Shown here piece by piece: positions 1-8,175 of a stretch of DNA of 64,000 nucleotides. The stretch spans positions 1 through 64,000 of the forward strand of contig CAAHEC010000058.1 of the NCBI GenBank assembly GCA_900772415.1. Reading direction: 5' to 3'. Source of the stretch: Bacilli bacterium (GTDB taxonomy: Bacteria > Bacillota_I > Bacilli_A > RF39 > UBA660). Under the pieces are notes generated by a model. It searched no databases and was not told the origin of the DNA. It saw nothing but the letters and a program-made list of their open reading frames with translations. The position numbers and the translations under genes are program-made. The first letter of the stretch is position 1, and each line of letters begins with the position of its first letter.

Positions 1-192
1 GCATGTACAGCATTAAAAGAAAAATCTAAAATTATAAATGAATGTGAAACTTATATTAGAGATCCGGAAAGTGATAAAGAATGTCAAGATTTATCAAAAA
101 ATGATTTAGATGGTAATGGAGCAATTGATGGTACAGATGCGGGCTATATAGAGGCTTTTGCTTATCAAAAATTAGGCTGTTCACAAAATTAA
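1..192 (+). CDS. 3' end of a dockerin-like (EF-hand type) protein, partial
   Basis: The reading frame is open from base 1 to a TAA at 190-192, giving the last 63 residues of a protein that begins outside the window. The tail contains DLDGNGAIDGTDAGYIEAF, the Dx(D/N)xDGxxxxxD calcium-loop pattern of dockerin type I and EF-hand modules, followed by a hydrophobic helix. Two Cys pairs lie around it. Known dockerins mediate assembly of extracellular complexes or surface attachment. Only one Ca-binding loop is visible, so a full dockerin pair cannot be confirmed. A terminator hairpin follows the stop at once. Confidence 0.6.
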   Translation, partial: ACTALKEKSKIINECETYIRDPESDKECQDLSKNDLDGNGAIDGTDAGYIEAFAYQKLGCSQN

Positions 193-215
193 GATGGTTA
201 TCCATCTTTTTATTT
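191..215 (+). terminator. Rho-independent terminator
   Basis: The stem AAGATGG (191-197) pairs with CCATCTT (202-208), followed by a T-rich run. It ends the partial dockerin-like gene. Confidence 0.75.
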
Positions 216-258
216 TACATATATATTTATAGATGATATAATTTAAAAGGTGAATGAT

Positions 259-708
259 ATGAAAAAAAAGATATTTATAATAACATTAATAACTTTTGTT
301 ATAGATCAAATAATTAAGATTTTGACATCAATATATTTAACTAATGTATCAATAGTTCATAATGTTTTATCTTTAACATATGCTAAAAATTATGGTATTG
401 CTTTTAGTATGTTAAGAGAAAAAAGAATAATTATTATAGCTATATCAATTTTACTTATATCATTTTTAATATATGTATTAAAAAAAGACTATATATCAAA
501 AAATAAAGATACATGGCTAGTAAATATAGCTTTCGGTATATTATTTGGTGGAATATTAGGTAATTTATTTGATAGAATAGTAAGAGGATTTGTCATAGAT
601 TATATAAATGTTAGTTTTTTTTCAATATTTAATTTAGCAGATATTGCGATAACTTTTGGTGTAGCATTGTTAATAATTGATAATATAAAAGAATCTAAAA
701 ATAATTAG
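259..708 (+). CDS. lspA: Lipoprotein signal peptidase (signal peptidase II)
   Basis: This aspartyl protease of the inner membrane cleaves signal peptides of prolipoproteins after diacylglyceryl modification. The 149-residue product has four hydrophobic segments and the family motifs NYGIAFS (about residue 44), GGILGNLFDR (about 97-106), VIDY with Asp114 and FNLAD with Asp128. The last two are the expected catalytic pair. I start at ATG 259, behind AAAAGGTGA, rather than the in-frame GTG at 250, which overlaps that ribosome binding site. It stands alone between two terminators. A lipobox protein in the same window (GH25 lipoprotein at 12850) is a likely substrate. Confidence 0.95.
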   Translation: MKKKIFIITLITFVIDQIIKILTSIYLTNVSIVHNVLSLTYAKNYGIAFSMLREKRIIIIAISILLISFLIYVLKKDYISKNKDTWLVNIAFGILFGGILGNLFDRIVRGFVIDYINVSFFSIFNLADIAITFGVALLIIDNIKESKNN

Positions 709-721
709 ATTCTTTTATATT
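687..721 (+). terminator. Rho-independent terminator after lspA
   Basis: AAAAGAATCT (687-696) is complementary to AGATTCTTTT (707-716). It overlaps the lspA 3' end. Confidence 0.75.
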
Positions 722-798
722 TTGCTTTACATATGTAGTTTAAGTTTATTAGAAATTATAGTGATTTATATTATTATATTTATAATAGGTGGTGCGAT

Positions 799-2388
799 AT
801 GAAAAGAGTAAGAAAGTTATTAAGTATTATGTTAATTTTTGTAAGTATGTTTATTTTTTCTGGAATAGTAAGTGCTAAATCTCCAGGAAATGATGGATAT
901 ATAAGTGTAAAAACAAATGAAGATGAATTTTATTTATATAAGAAAGATTCTCCTACTGGTGCTTCTTCAAATCTTTCATATGATTCAAACGAAAATAGAA
1001 TTTTACTTAAAAATTATGAAGGAAGTTTAAGTATTAAAGTTTATAATATGGGTGACTTAAATATAAGAATTGAGGGAAATAATAAAATAAGTAATGAAAG
1101 TACATTATTATCAAATGAATCAAATGATAATACTAATTTTTATATAGATGGACCAGGTAGTATAATTTTAAACAATTCAAAGTTTATTGATTTTAATAGT
1201 GAAAATACATTTACACAAATAAAAAATATTTCTTTAGAAGCTAAAAGTGATTTGAGTTGGCCTTCTATAATTGCATCTAATTTAGATGTTGATATAGAAA
1301 ACGTTAATTTTAACTTTGCATTAGATGGTGAATATTCAGTTGGAATATATGGTGAAAATGTCAAAATAAAAGATAGTAATATATCAGGTTATACATGTAA
1401 TAGGTTTATAGGAAGTAATATTAGTCTTGAAATAAATGATTCGGTAATAAACTATTCTGCAGGTTTAATATCAGCAGGTAATAATTTTAATTTGAACAAT
1501 AGTAAATTAAATTATAATTATGATAGTAATAAAGAAGTATATTATCAATCAGAAATTGCTGCTATATTAGCAGAAGGAAACTTTAATGTTACGTCAAGTG
1601 ATATTAAAATAGATAATGCAAAACAAATTGGAATTATCACTAATAAATTAATAGCAGATTCAAAAAGTAATATTGATATTTTAAATTCTGGTATTGGAAT
1701 ATATGCAAAAGAAATGGAAAATAATAGTAAGTTAAACATTTCTGATACTTTAATTGGAATGTTTGGTCAAAAACTTAATCTTAAAAGTAATGAAGTTATA
1801 ATAAAAGGTGCTGTAATAGGTATTACAACTCCTTATGAATTATCAGAGGATGAAGAATATTCTTTTAATATTAATGGGGATTTATTAGAAATTAATATTA
1901 CAAAAGATGAAGAAAAGATAAATGCTTTAAAAGAAGTTTTAAATAATTTGGGTCATATGGGTCTTAATAGAGATATTTGGGAAATACCATCTACTATTGG
2001 TTTTTATATTAGTGAGTCTGATAAACCTATAATAAAGCTTTCAGATGATATGATAATGGAAGGTGGAAAAATATATTCTAGTAAAACTGATTATTATAGA
2101 GATCCTATGTATGTTCATTATATTGGAACAAAGCAATTAACTTTTAATTTTGATGATGATGACGATCCATTTTTAGAATTGTATAATGATGCCCCAACTA
2201 AATTAGTTATACGAAATAAAAATTATAATCCAAATAAAAATAATAATGTAAATAATGAAACTAAAAAAGATGAAATAGTAGAAAATCCAAAGACAGGTGA
2301 TATAAATATTTATATGGTTGGTTCATTAATAATATTTAGTATGGCATTGATTAAAATATCAACTAAGAAGTTAAAGAAGAATAAGTAA
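799..2388 (+). CDS. Sortase-anchored surface protein, NPKTG type
   Basis: The 529-residue secreted protein begins with a classic signal peptide (MKRVRK, then a hydrophobic core ending near SGIVSA, residues 1-26). It ends with a cell-wall sorting signal: NPKTG at about 496-500, a hydrophobic segment, then a Lys-rich tail. The body is rich in Asn, Ser, Ile and Asp, with many short repeating beta-strand-like stretches such as NVNFNF and LNNSKLNYN, which suggests a beta-helix or beta-solenoid. No catalytic motif is visible. Known sortases link such proteins to peptidoglycan at the T-G bond. No sortase gene is in the window. Its role is probably adhesion or glycan contact, but that is inference. 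Confidence 0.75.
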   Translation: MKRVRKLLSIMLIFVSMFIFSGIVSAKSPGNDGYISVKTNEDEFYLYKKDSPTGASSNLSYDSNENRILLKNYEGSLSIKVYNMGDLNIRIEGNNKISNESTLLSNESNDNTNFYIDGPGSIILNNSKFIDFNSENTFTQIKNISLEAKSDLSWPSIIASNLDVDIENVNFNFALDGEYSVGIYGENVKIKDSNISGYTCNRFIGSNISLEINDSVINYSAGLISAGNNFNLNNSKLNYNYDSNKEVYYQSEIAAILAEGNFNVTSSDIKIDNAKQIGIITNKLIADSKSNIDILNSGIGIYAKEMENNSKLNISDTLIGMFGQKLNLKSNEVIIKGAVIGITTPYELSEDEEYSFNINGDLLEINITKDEEKINALKEVLNNLGHMGLNRDIWEIPSTIGFYISESDKPIIKLSDDMIMEGGKIYSSKTDYYRDPMYVHYIGTKQLTFNFDDDDDPFLELYNDAPTKLVIRNKNYNPNKNNNVNNETKKDEIVENPKTGDINIYMVGSLIIFSMALIKISTKKLKKNK

Positions 2389-2404
2389 TATATTCTTCTT
2401 TTTT
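2374..2404 (+). terminator. Rho-independent terminator after the surface protein
   Basis: AAGAAGAATA (2374-2383) pairs with TATTCTTCTT (2391-2400), followed by T residues. It overlaps the stop codon of the surface protein. Confidence 0.8.
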
Positions 2405-2419
2405 AAAGCAATAAAAATA

Positions 2420-2428
2420 TGATATAAT
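2420..2428 (+). promoter_or_regulatory. Extended -10 promoter for rluD
   Basis: TGATATAAT is an extended -10 element, about 30 bases upstream of the rluD start. No good -35 is needed or seen. Confidence 0.5.
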
Positions 2429-2458
2429 AGCTATGGATTGTTAATTGGAGGTATTATT

Positions 2459-3352
2459 ATGGAATTTAAAATAGATAGTAATGAATCATTAAGATTAGAT
2501 AAATATTTAATAGATAAGTTAAATGTATCAAGAAATAAACTTCAAGAGATGATTTTAAATAATTTAGTGTTAGTAAATGGAAAGAAACAAAAAAATAGTT
2601 ATAGATTAAAAGAAAATGATGTTATATTAGTAACTGGCTATTTAACTTATGAAACAGATATTAAGCCTGAAAAAATGGATTTAGATATAGTTTATGAAGA
2701 TGATTATTTAATGGTTATTAATAAGCCTAGTGGATTAGTTGTTCATCCCGCAGCTGGTCATTATTCTAATACTTTAGTAAATGGTCTTTTAGCACATACT
2801 AATAATTTAAGTAATAATAATGGAAATTTAAGACCTGGTATAGTTCATAGAATAGATAAAGATACCTCTGGTTTATTGATAGTCGCTAAAACAGATAAAG
2901 CACATTATGAACTAGCAAAACAATTGAAAGATAAAACATTGTCAAGAAAATATATAGCACTTGTAAGTGGAAGGATAAATCATGATACAGGTGAAATTGA
3001 TGCACCTATAGGAAGAGATCCATTAGATAGAAAAAAAATGTGTGTAACTGATATAAATTCTAAAGAAGCTATAACTTATTTTAAAGTTCTTGAAAGATAT
3101 AAAAATGCTACATTAATAGAGTGTAAGTTAAATACAGGTCGTACACATCAAATAAGAGTACATATGAAATATATTAATCATCCAATAGTAAATGATCCTG
3201 TATATAATAATAAAAAAAGTACCTCTTTTGGTCAAATGCTTCATGCTAAAGAAATTAGTTTTATACATCCTATAACAAAGAAGAAGATGTCTTTTTCTTG
3301 TGATGTACCAAAAGAATTTATGGAAATATTAGAAAAATATAAAAATGAATAG
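2459..3352 (+). CDS. rluD: 23S rRNA pseudouridine synthase, RluD/RluA family
   Basis: The 297-residue protein has an N-terminal S4 RNA-binding domain (about 8-60) and a PsuS catalytic domain. The signature HRIDKDTSGL contains the catalytic Asp, about residue 133. RTHQIRVH near residue 235 is the second family motif. It isomerises uridines in 23S rRNA. The start is ATG 2459 because GGAGG at 2447-2451 is correctly spaced for it; an upstream in-frame TTG at 2438 would place that site inside the gene. It sits just ahead of a rhomboid protease gene with an 11-base gap, so the two are probably co-transcribed. RluA-family paralogues are hard to tell apart by sequence alone. Confidence 0.9.
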   Translation: MEFKIDSNESLRLDKYLIDKLNVSRNKLQEMILNNLVLVNGKKQKNSYRLKENDVILVTGYLTYETDIKPEKMDLDIVYEDDYLMVINKPSGLVVHPAAGHYSNTLVNGLLAHTNNLSNNNGNLRPGIVHRIDKDTSGLLIVAKTDKAHYELAKQLKDKTLSRKYIALVSGRINHDTGEIDAPIGRDPLDRKKMCVTDINSKEAITYFKVLERYKNATLIECKLNTGRTHQIRVHMKYINHPIVNDPVYNNKKSTSFGQMLHAKEISFIHPITKKKMSFSCDVPKEFMEILEKYKNE

Positions 3353-3363
3353 GAGAGTTATTT

Positions 3364-4500
3364 ATGTCAACACCAAATGAAAAAAAAGATTTACTAGTAA
3401 TGAAACTATTACATTATTTTATTACTGAAAGAAATTATAATCCTGTGGTTGTACATGGTATTCAAAATGAAATATGGCTTGAAAATATGAATGAAGAATT
3501 TAAAATAGTAAGAATTGTTATGAATTATATTCATAATAAAGAACAACTAGAGTTTGATGATTTTAAAGTAAGTAGATTAACAAAGCAAATTAAGTTAAAG
3601 ACTTTAACATTTAAAATGAAGACTTTAAGTTTATATTTAGACTTAAATAGTGATGTAGAGCTTTTTGATAGTAAAAATAACTATCATATTAATTTGAAAA
3701 ATGAAAAAGTTTTGAAAAATAATGAAATAATTAAAAAGTATTATGGGGATATAACCCAAAAATTAAAATTTACGGAAGAAGGAGAATTACTTTATAAGCG
3801 TATAAATAATGATATTTTAAAGAAAAACTTAGATGAAAGTGAAAAGTTAAATGATTTATTTTCTCCTAAAAAACCAATTGTAACTTATGTTTTAATAGGT
3901 ATTATAACCATAGTTATGTTACTAATGTATATATTAGGTAATGGCTCTTTAGATATAAAAACTTTATATAAGTTTGGAGCTTTAGTTAAAGATCATAATA
4001 TGTTAAGAATAATAAGCAGTATTTTTATACATATTGGGATAATTCATTACATGATGAATGTTTGGGCACTTAAAATATTAGGTGAACAAACAGAAAAATT
4101 TTATGGTCATGTAAAGATGTTTATTATATTTTTATATAGCGGTATTATTGGAAATTTACTATCGGTTATATTAATGAACAAAAACAGTATATCAGCCGGT
4201 GCATCAGGTGCAATATTTGGGCTTATGTCATCTATTTTATATTTTGCTCTTAATCAAAGAACGTATATGGCAGAGGCTTTAAAAAAAGAAATTTTACCAG
4301 TTATAATAATTAATATTTTGATTGGTTTTTCATTAAGTGGAATAAATATGTTTGCTCATTTAGGTGGCTTAATAGGTGGTTTTTTAATATCTAGTGCGGT
4401 AGGTGTTAAATATAAGACTAGTAAATTTGAAAGGACTAACTCAATAATTTGTAGCATTATATTAATTGTATTACTTACTTATTTGGGTTATTTTTGTTAG
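3364..4500 (+). CDS. Rhomboid family intramembrane serine protease with N-terminal soluble domain
   Basis: The 378-residue protein has a soluble N-terminal region (about 1-175) and then six or seven membrane segments. Rhomboid hallmarks are visible: HYMMNVWAL in the second helix, GASGAIFG with the nucleophile Ser281, and AHLGGLIGG with the catalytic His332. The layout, a large cytosolic domain before the rhomboid core, matches B. subtilis GluP (YqgP), which cleaves membrane transporters. It follows rluD and precedes a glycosyltransferase gene by 9 bases, suggesting one operon. The substrate is unknown. Confidence 0.9.
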   Translation: MSTPNEKKDLLVMKLLHYFITERNYNPVVVHGIQNEIWLENMNEEFKIVRIVMNYIHNKEQLEFDDFKVSRLTKQIKLKTLTFKMKTLSLYLDLNSDVELFDSKNNYHINLKNEKVLKNNEIIKKYYGDITQKLKFTEEGELLYKRINNDILKKNLDESEKLNDLFSPKKPIVTYVLIGIITIVMLLMYILGNGSLDIKTLYKFGALVKDHNMLRIISSIFIHIGIIHYMMNVWALKILGEQTEKFYGHVKMFIIFLYSGIIGNLLSVILMNKNSISAGASGAIFGLMSSILYFALNQRTYMAEALKKEILPVIIINILIGFSLSGINMFAHLGGLIGGFLISSAVGVKYKTSKFERTNSIICSIILIVLLTYLGYFC

Positions 4501-4509
4501 GTATTTTAT

Positions 4510-5754
4510 ATGATAGTATTTAAAATTATAAGTGTTATATTTGTTTTATTTGGAATTTTAATGGCATTTATTATAAATTTATTGAGTAGAAAAAATAATA
4601 ATAAACCAAAGCAAAAAAAAGAAAATCATGATTTTTGTATTTTAATTCCAGCAAGATATGAATCACTTGTTATAGAAGATCTTTTAAAAAGTATAAAAAA
4701 ACAAACTTTTAAAATAGATTTTAAGGATGTTTATGTTATTGTTGAATCTATAAATGATGAAACTGTAGATATTTGTAAAAAATATAATGCATCTTATTTT
4801 GTAAGAAAAGATTTAGAACTTAAAAGAAAGGGTTATGCACTTGATGAATGTGTTAAATATATTTTAAAAAATAATAAGCATTATGATGCATATTTTATAT
4901 TTGATGCTGATAATATTCTTGATAAAAATTTCATCAAAAACATGGTACCTATTTTTGATAATGGTTATGATTTATCATCAGGATATAGAAATTGTAAAAA
5001 TGGTAATGATAGTGTTATAGCAGCATCATCAGCGCTTACTTTTTCATTAGTTAATACAGTTTTTAACAATAGAAAAAATAAAGAAACTAGGAATATAACT
5101 TTTTCTGGAACAGGTTTTTTTATAAGAGGGTCTTTAATAGAAAAGTGGGAAGGATATCCTTTTCATAGTTTAACAGAAGATTATGAACTTAGTTTATATG
5201 CAACTTTAAATAATTTAACAACATATTATAATACTAAATCTATTTTTTATGATGAACAACCTACTAATTTTAAGGCAACATTTAATCAAAGAGTAAGATG
5301 GATTAGAGGATATTTTGATGTTAGAAGAGAATATCAAAAAAAATTATTTGCATCTCTTTTAAAAAAGGATAATAACTATGGTTCTAAATTAGATGAATCT
5401 TTTGGAATAATTCCTTATATAATAATTATTTTAGGTATATTTATATGGTTTATACCACTTGTAATTTCATGTATTTATAATTATATTTTAAAAAATATGT
5501 TTTTATTTAAAAAAAATATAAAAGAAGTTTTAATATTTCTCTTTGTTATATATTTAATATTATTTTTTATGTCACTTGTTATTTTATTATTAGAAAATAA
5601 AAAAATAAACATAAATAAAAAAGTGAAAATAAAAACATTATTTTATAATCCTATATTTATAATTAGTTATGTTTTATGTGCAATTAAAGCATTAACTTCA
5701 AAAGAAGTAGGCTGGACAAAAATAGAACATGGAATAAAAAAGAAGACTGATTAA
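4510..5754 (+). CDS. Membrane glycosyltransferase, family 2 (processive type)
   Basis: The 414-residue protein has one N-terminal membrane helix, a GT-A catalytic domain (about 45-280) and three C-terminal membrane helices. Family motifs are the DxD at 132-134 (DADN), SGTGFF, TEDYEL and QRVRW at 260-264. That set is typical of inverting processive enzymes such as poly-GlcNAc or hyaluronan-type synthases. The acceptor and sugar cannot be read from the sequence. A perfect palindromic terminator is shared with the convergent rnhC gene. Confidence 0.85.
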   Translation: MIVFKIISVIFVLFGILMAFIINLLSRKNNNKPKQKKENHDFCILIPARYESLVIEDLLKSIKKQTFKIDFKDVYVIVESINDETVDICKKYNASYFVRKDLELKRKGYALDECVKYILKNNKHYDAYFIFDADNILDKNFIKNMVPIFDNGYDLSSGYRNCKNGNDSVIAASSALTFSLVNTVFNNRKNKETRNITFSGTGFFIRGSLIEKWEGYPFHSLTEDYELSLYATLNNLTTYYNTKSIFYDEQPTNFKATFNQRVRWIRGYFDVRREYQKKLFASLLKKDNNYGSKLDESFGIIPYIIIILGIFIWFIPLVISCIYNYILKNMFLFKKNIKEVLIFLFVIYLILFFMSLVILLLENKKININKKVKIKTLFYNPIFIISYVLCAIKALTSKEVGWTKIEHGIKKKTD

Positions 5755-5764
5755 TCAGTCTTTT
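5743..5764. terminator. Bidirectional terminator between glycosyltransferase and rnhC
   Basis: AAGACTGATTAATCAGTCTT (5743-5762) is a perfect 20-base palindrome at the meeting point of two convergent genes. It carries T residues on both strands. Confidence 0.8.
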
Positions 5765-6696
5765 AATATTTTATCTGTATTTTTAAAGTTTAGTTTAGCT
5801 ATTTTATTAAGAATATCTTTTCCATATATTTTGACTATTTCTTTTCCAAATTTATCTACTTCTAAGCCAGCTCCTTTTGGAACCTCTTTTCCCAACATTT
5901 TTGATATCTTATCCATTTCTTTTATAAACACATATCTGCTTATTATTGAAGAACAAGCGACCGATAAGCATTTATCTTCTCCCTTAGTTGTAAATGTAAT
6001 GTTTCTAAATACATTTTCTGAATCTTTTAAATAACTAAAATAATTTCTTGGATAGCAAAATTGATCAATAACTACTTTATCATAATTATAGTTATCTTTT
6101 TTTAATAATGATAATAATGCTTTATTATGTAAAATAGCTTTTATTTTGTTCATATTAAAATCTAAATGAGAATTATATTCTATATTATTATATATAATAG
6201 TTTCATATGGAATTCTTTTAATAATTTTAGGTACTATTTCAAGTATTTTTTGATCTGTTAATTTTTTAGAGTCTTTAACACCTAATTCTTCTAAAAAAGG
6301 TATATCATCTTTTTTTACAAAACTAGCACTAACAACTATAGGACCAAAATAGTCTCCTGTTCCAACTTCATCAGAACCTGCAGAATTAATATAATAAAAT
6401 TTCTTTTTTTCTTCAAAAATTTCTATTTCATTTTTCTTTTCTTTTTCTTTATTCTTTTTTTCGATAGGCATCTTTCCATTATTTAAATGTGCCTCCATAT
6501 CTCTCCACATATTAGCATCTATATCCGCACTTATTCCTTGAAACATTACTTTTCCGGATTCATATAGTGTAATAATAGTACCTGCTTCTTCTGCTTGAAA
6601 AACTGCATAAGGTGGGGTTTTATCTCTCTTTTTATCTTCATAATATTCAACCATTTTTTGTTTTGTATTATCACTAATTTTGTATACTATTACCAT
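5755..6696 (-). CDS. rnhC: Ribonuclease HIII
   Basis: The 313-residue protein has the N-terminal substrate-binding (TBP-like) extension of RNase HIII (about 1-85). A Lys/Glu-rich linker follows, then the RNase H fold with GSDEVGTGDYFGP, whose Asp109 and Glu110 are catalytic, and LGVKDSKKL with another active-site Asp. It removes RNA from RNA/DNA hybrids. The GTG and DSKKL motifs separate type 2 RNases HII/HIII from RNase HI. It is transcribed against its neighbours; a GGAG site lies 10 bases ahead of the ATG. Confidence 0.93.
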   Translation of the reverse strand: MVIVYKISDNTKQKMVEYYEDKKRDKTPPYAVFQAEEAGTIITLYESGKVMFQGISADIDANMWRDMEAHLNNGKMPIEKKNKEKEKKNEIEIFEEKKKFYYINSAGSDEVGTGDYFGPIVVSASFVKKDDIPFLEELGVKDSKKLTDQKILEIVPKIIKRIPYETIIYNNIEYNSHLDFNMNKIKAILHNKALLSLLKKDNYNYDKVVIDQFCYPRNYFSYLKDSENVFRNITFTTKGEDKCLSVACSSIISRYVFIKEMDKISKMLGKEVPKGAGLEVDKFGKEIVKIYGKDILNKIAKLNFKNTDKILKD

Positions 6697-6812
6697 TTTA
6701 ATTTCACTCCTGTATTTATTTTAACATAAAAGTCTTTATTTATAAATAAGCTGGACTAATTAGTGTAAAATATTATATAATAAAAATGTACATAAATAAT
6801 AGGAGGATATTT

Positions 6813-7115
6813 ATGATAAAACATGCGAATAATGAAAATTTTAATGAATTAGTAGGAGAAGAAAGAGTTTTAGTTGATTTTTTTGCTACTTGGTGTGGAC
6901 CTTGTAAAATGCTTAGTTTAGTTATAGAGAAATTTGATAAAGAAAATACTATACCAATTATAAAGGTAGATGTTGATGAGTGTGAGAAAGTTGCAAGTAA
7001 ATATAGAATATTTTCTGTTCCAACGCTTATAGTTTTTGAAAATGGTAAAGAAATAAAAAGAAAAACCGGATATATGGGGTTAGAAGAGTTAGAAAAGTGG
7101 GTTTATGATGAGTAA
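6813..7115 (+). CDS. trxA: Thioredoxin
   Basis: The 100-residue thioredoxin-fold protein has the redox motif WCGPC at residues 27-31 and the cis-Pro segment FSVPTLIVF. It acts as a cytosolic dithiol reductant. The start is ATG 6813 because AGGAGG at 6801-6806 lies within the longer frame that begins at 6786. The next gene, a pseudopilin, overlaps its 3' end by 8 to 11 bases, so the two are translationally coupled. Confidence 0.93.
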   Translation: MIKHANNENFNELVGEERVLVDFFATWCGPCKMLSLVIEKFDKENTIPIIKVDVDECEKVASKYRIFSVPTLIVFENGKEIKRKTGYMGLEELEKWVYDE

Positions 7116-7515
7116 AATAAAAGGCTTCACTTTAGTAGAATTATTAGCTGTTATAGTAATTTTAGGAATTGTTTTATCCGTAAGTATAGTGTCGGTAAAC
7201 AGTATAAGAAAAAAACAGGAAAAGGAAAACATGGAAAACGTAATAAGTAGTATTTTAACTGGGGCTAAAAGTTATGTTGCTGATAACAATTTAGATGTGC
7301 CTACAAGTCTTAAGGTAGAGATTTTACAAGATAATTATGTCTCTTTTGATCAAAAAGAATATGATTTTAAAAATAAGATAGTTAATATATCTGCTTGTAA
7401 AAATAATGATTTAAAACTAGAGTATAGCATTAATATAGATAATAATATCTATACTGATTGTGGTTGTGAATTACAAGAGGAAGGTAATTCTTTAAAAATA
7501 TGCATAAGAAAATAA
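7105..7515 (+). CDS. Type IV pilin-like protein (ComGC-like pseudopilin)
   Basis: The 136-residue protein has the prepilin peptidase signal KGFTLVELLAVIVILGIVL near its start: cleavage after Gly, then Phe and Glu at position +5, then a hydrophobic helix. The small C-terminal domain contains four Cys residues (ACK, DCGCEL, KICIR) that may form disulfides. Two adjacent ATGs (7105 and 7108) are possible starts. It overlaps the thioredoxin gene, which is suggestive given the Cys-rich domain. No pilus ATPase or peptidase is in the window. Two much larger pilin-like proteins lie at 50947 and 52618. Confidence 0.8.
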   Translation: MMSKIKGFTLVELLAVIVILGIVLSVSIVSVNSIRKKQEKENMENVISSILTGAKSYVADNNLDVPTSLKVEILQDNYVSFDQKEYDFKNKIVNISACKNNDLKLEYSINIDNNIYTDCGCELQEEGNSLKICIRK

Positions 7516-7543
7516 CTAATTTATTCAAACTAGTTATTTTTTT
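7510..7543. terminator. Bidirectional terminator
   Basis: AAATAACTA (7510-7518) pairs with TAGTTATTT (7531-7539), between the convergent pseudopilin and YigZ genes. Confidence 0.75.
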
Positions 7544-8082
7544 ATATAATAATTTAATTTCTTTGGAAAATTTCCTTCTTCATAAGTAAACTCATATATT
7601 ACGTTTTTATCAAATTCTTTATAAGTTATCTCATTATTTTTTAAAATATAATTTATTTTGTTAATGTTTTCATAATCAAATTCTATGCGTTTTGTTATCA
7701 TATTTCTAATAGGAATTAAATTTTCATTATTAATTAAACTAGCAACAGAGTTGGTATATGCTCTAACAAGGCCTGCTGCTCCTAGTTTTATACCACCAAA
7801 GTATCTTATCACAACTGCTAAAATATGGTTTAAATTTTTACTTTCTAAAACGTTTAATATAGGCATACCAGCAGTGTGACTTGGCTCTTTATCATCGTTA
7901 AATCTTTTAATGTTATTAATTATATAAGAATAACAAATATGACTGGCATCTTTATATTTAGTTTTTAATTCATTTAATTTTTCATTTACTTCTAGTATGT
8001 TATTAACTTTATAAATGTATGTTATAAACTTAGATTTATTAATTATTATTTCACCATTTACCTCGTTTTTGATAGTAAACAC
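7534..8082 (-). CDS. YigZ/IMPACT family protein (UPF0029)
   Basis: The 182-residue protein has the N-terminal UPF0029 domain with HICYSYII, DKEPSHTAGMPIL and VVIRYFGGIKLGAAGLVRAY, all strongly conserved in YigZ/YvyE. A short C-terminal ferredoxin-like half follows, a little shorter than the usual total of about 205-215 residues. Members bind nucleic acid or ribosomes and are linked to translation control, but the molecular role is unsettled. The start is GTG at 8082 with GGTGAT about 7 bases upstream. Confidence 0.88.
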   Translation of the reverse strand: MFTIKNEVNGEIIINKSKFITYIYKVNNILEVNEKLNELKTKYKDASHICYSYIINNIKRFNDDKEPSHTAGMPILNVLESKNLNHILAVVIRYFGGIKLGAAGLVRAYTNSVASLINNENLIPIRNMITKRIEFDYENINKINYILKNNEITYKEFDKNVIYEFTYEEGNFPKKLNYYIKK

Positions 8083-8175
8083 ATTAAATCACCAAAAATA
8101 TTATAAATGATTATTTCATTTTTATCAAATGTATTATATAATAAACATATAAGTTTTAGAAAATGGTGATAGTAA

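Noticed and set aside
1140..1364. Antisense open frame within the surface protein gene
   Set aside because: It has no ribosome binding site or family motif and lies opposite a clear gene. Other antisense frames (for example in dnaK and lepA) were dropped for the same reason.
5743..5762. Palindrome as an operator site
   Set aside because: It sits between two convergent gene ends with T runs on both strands, so a terminator explains it.
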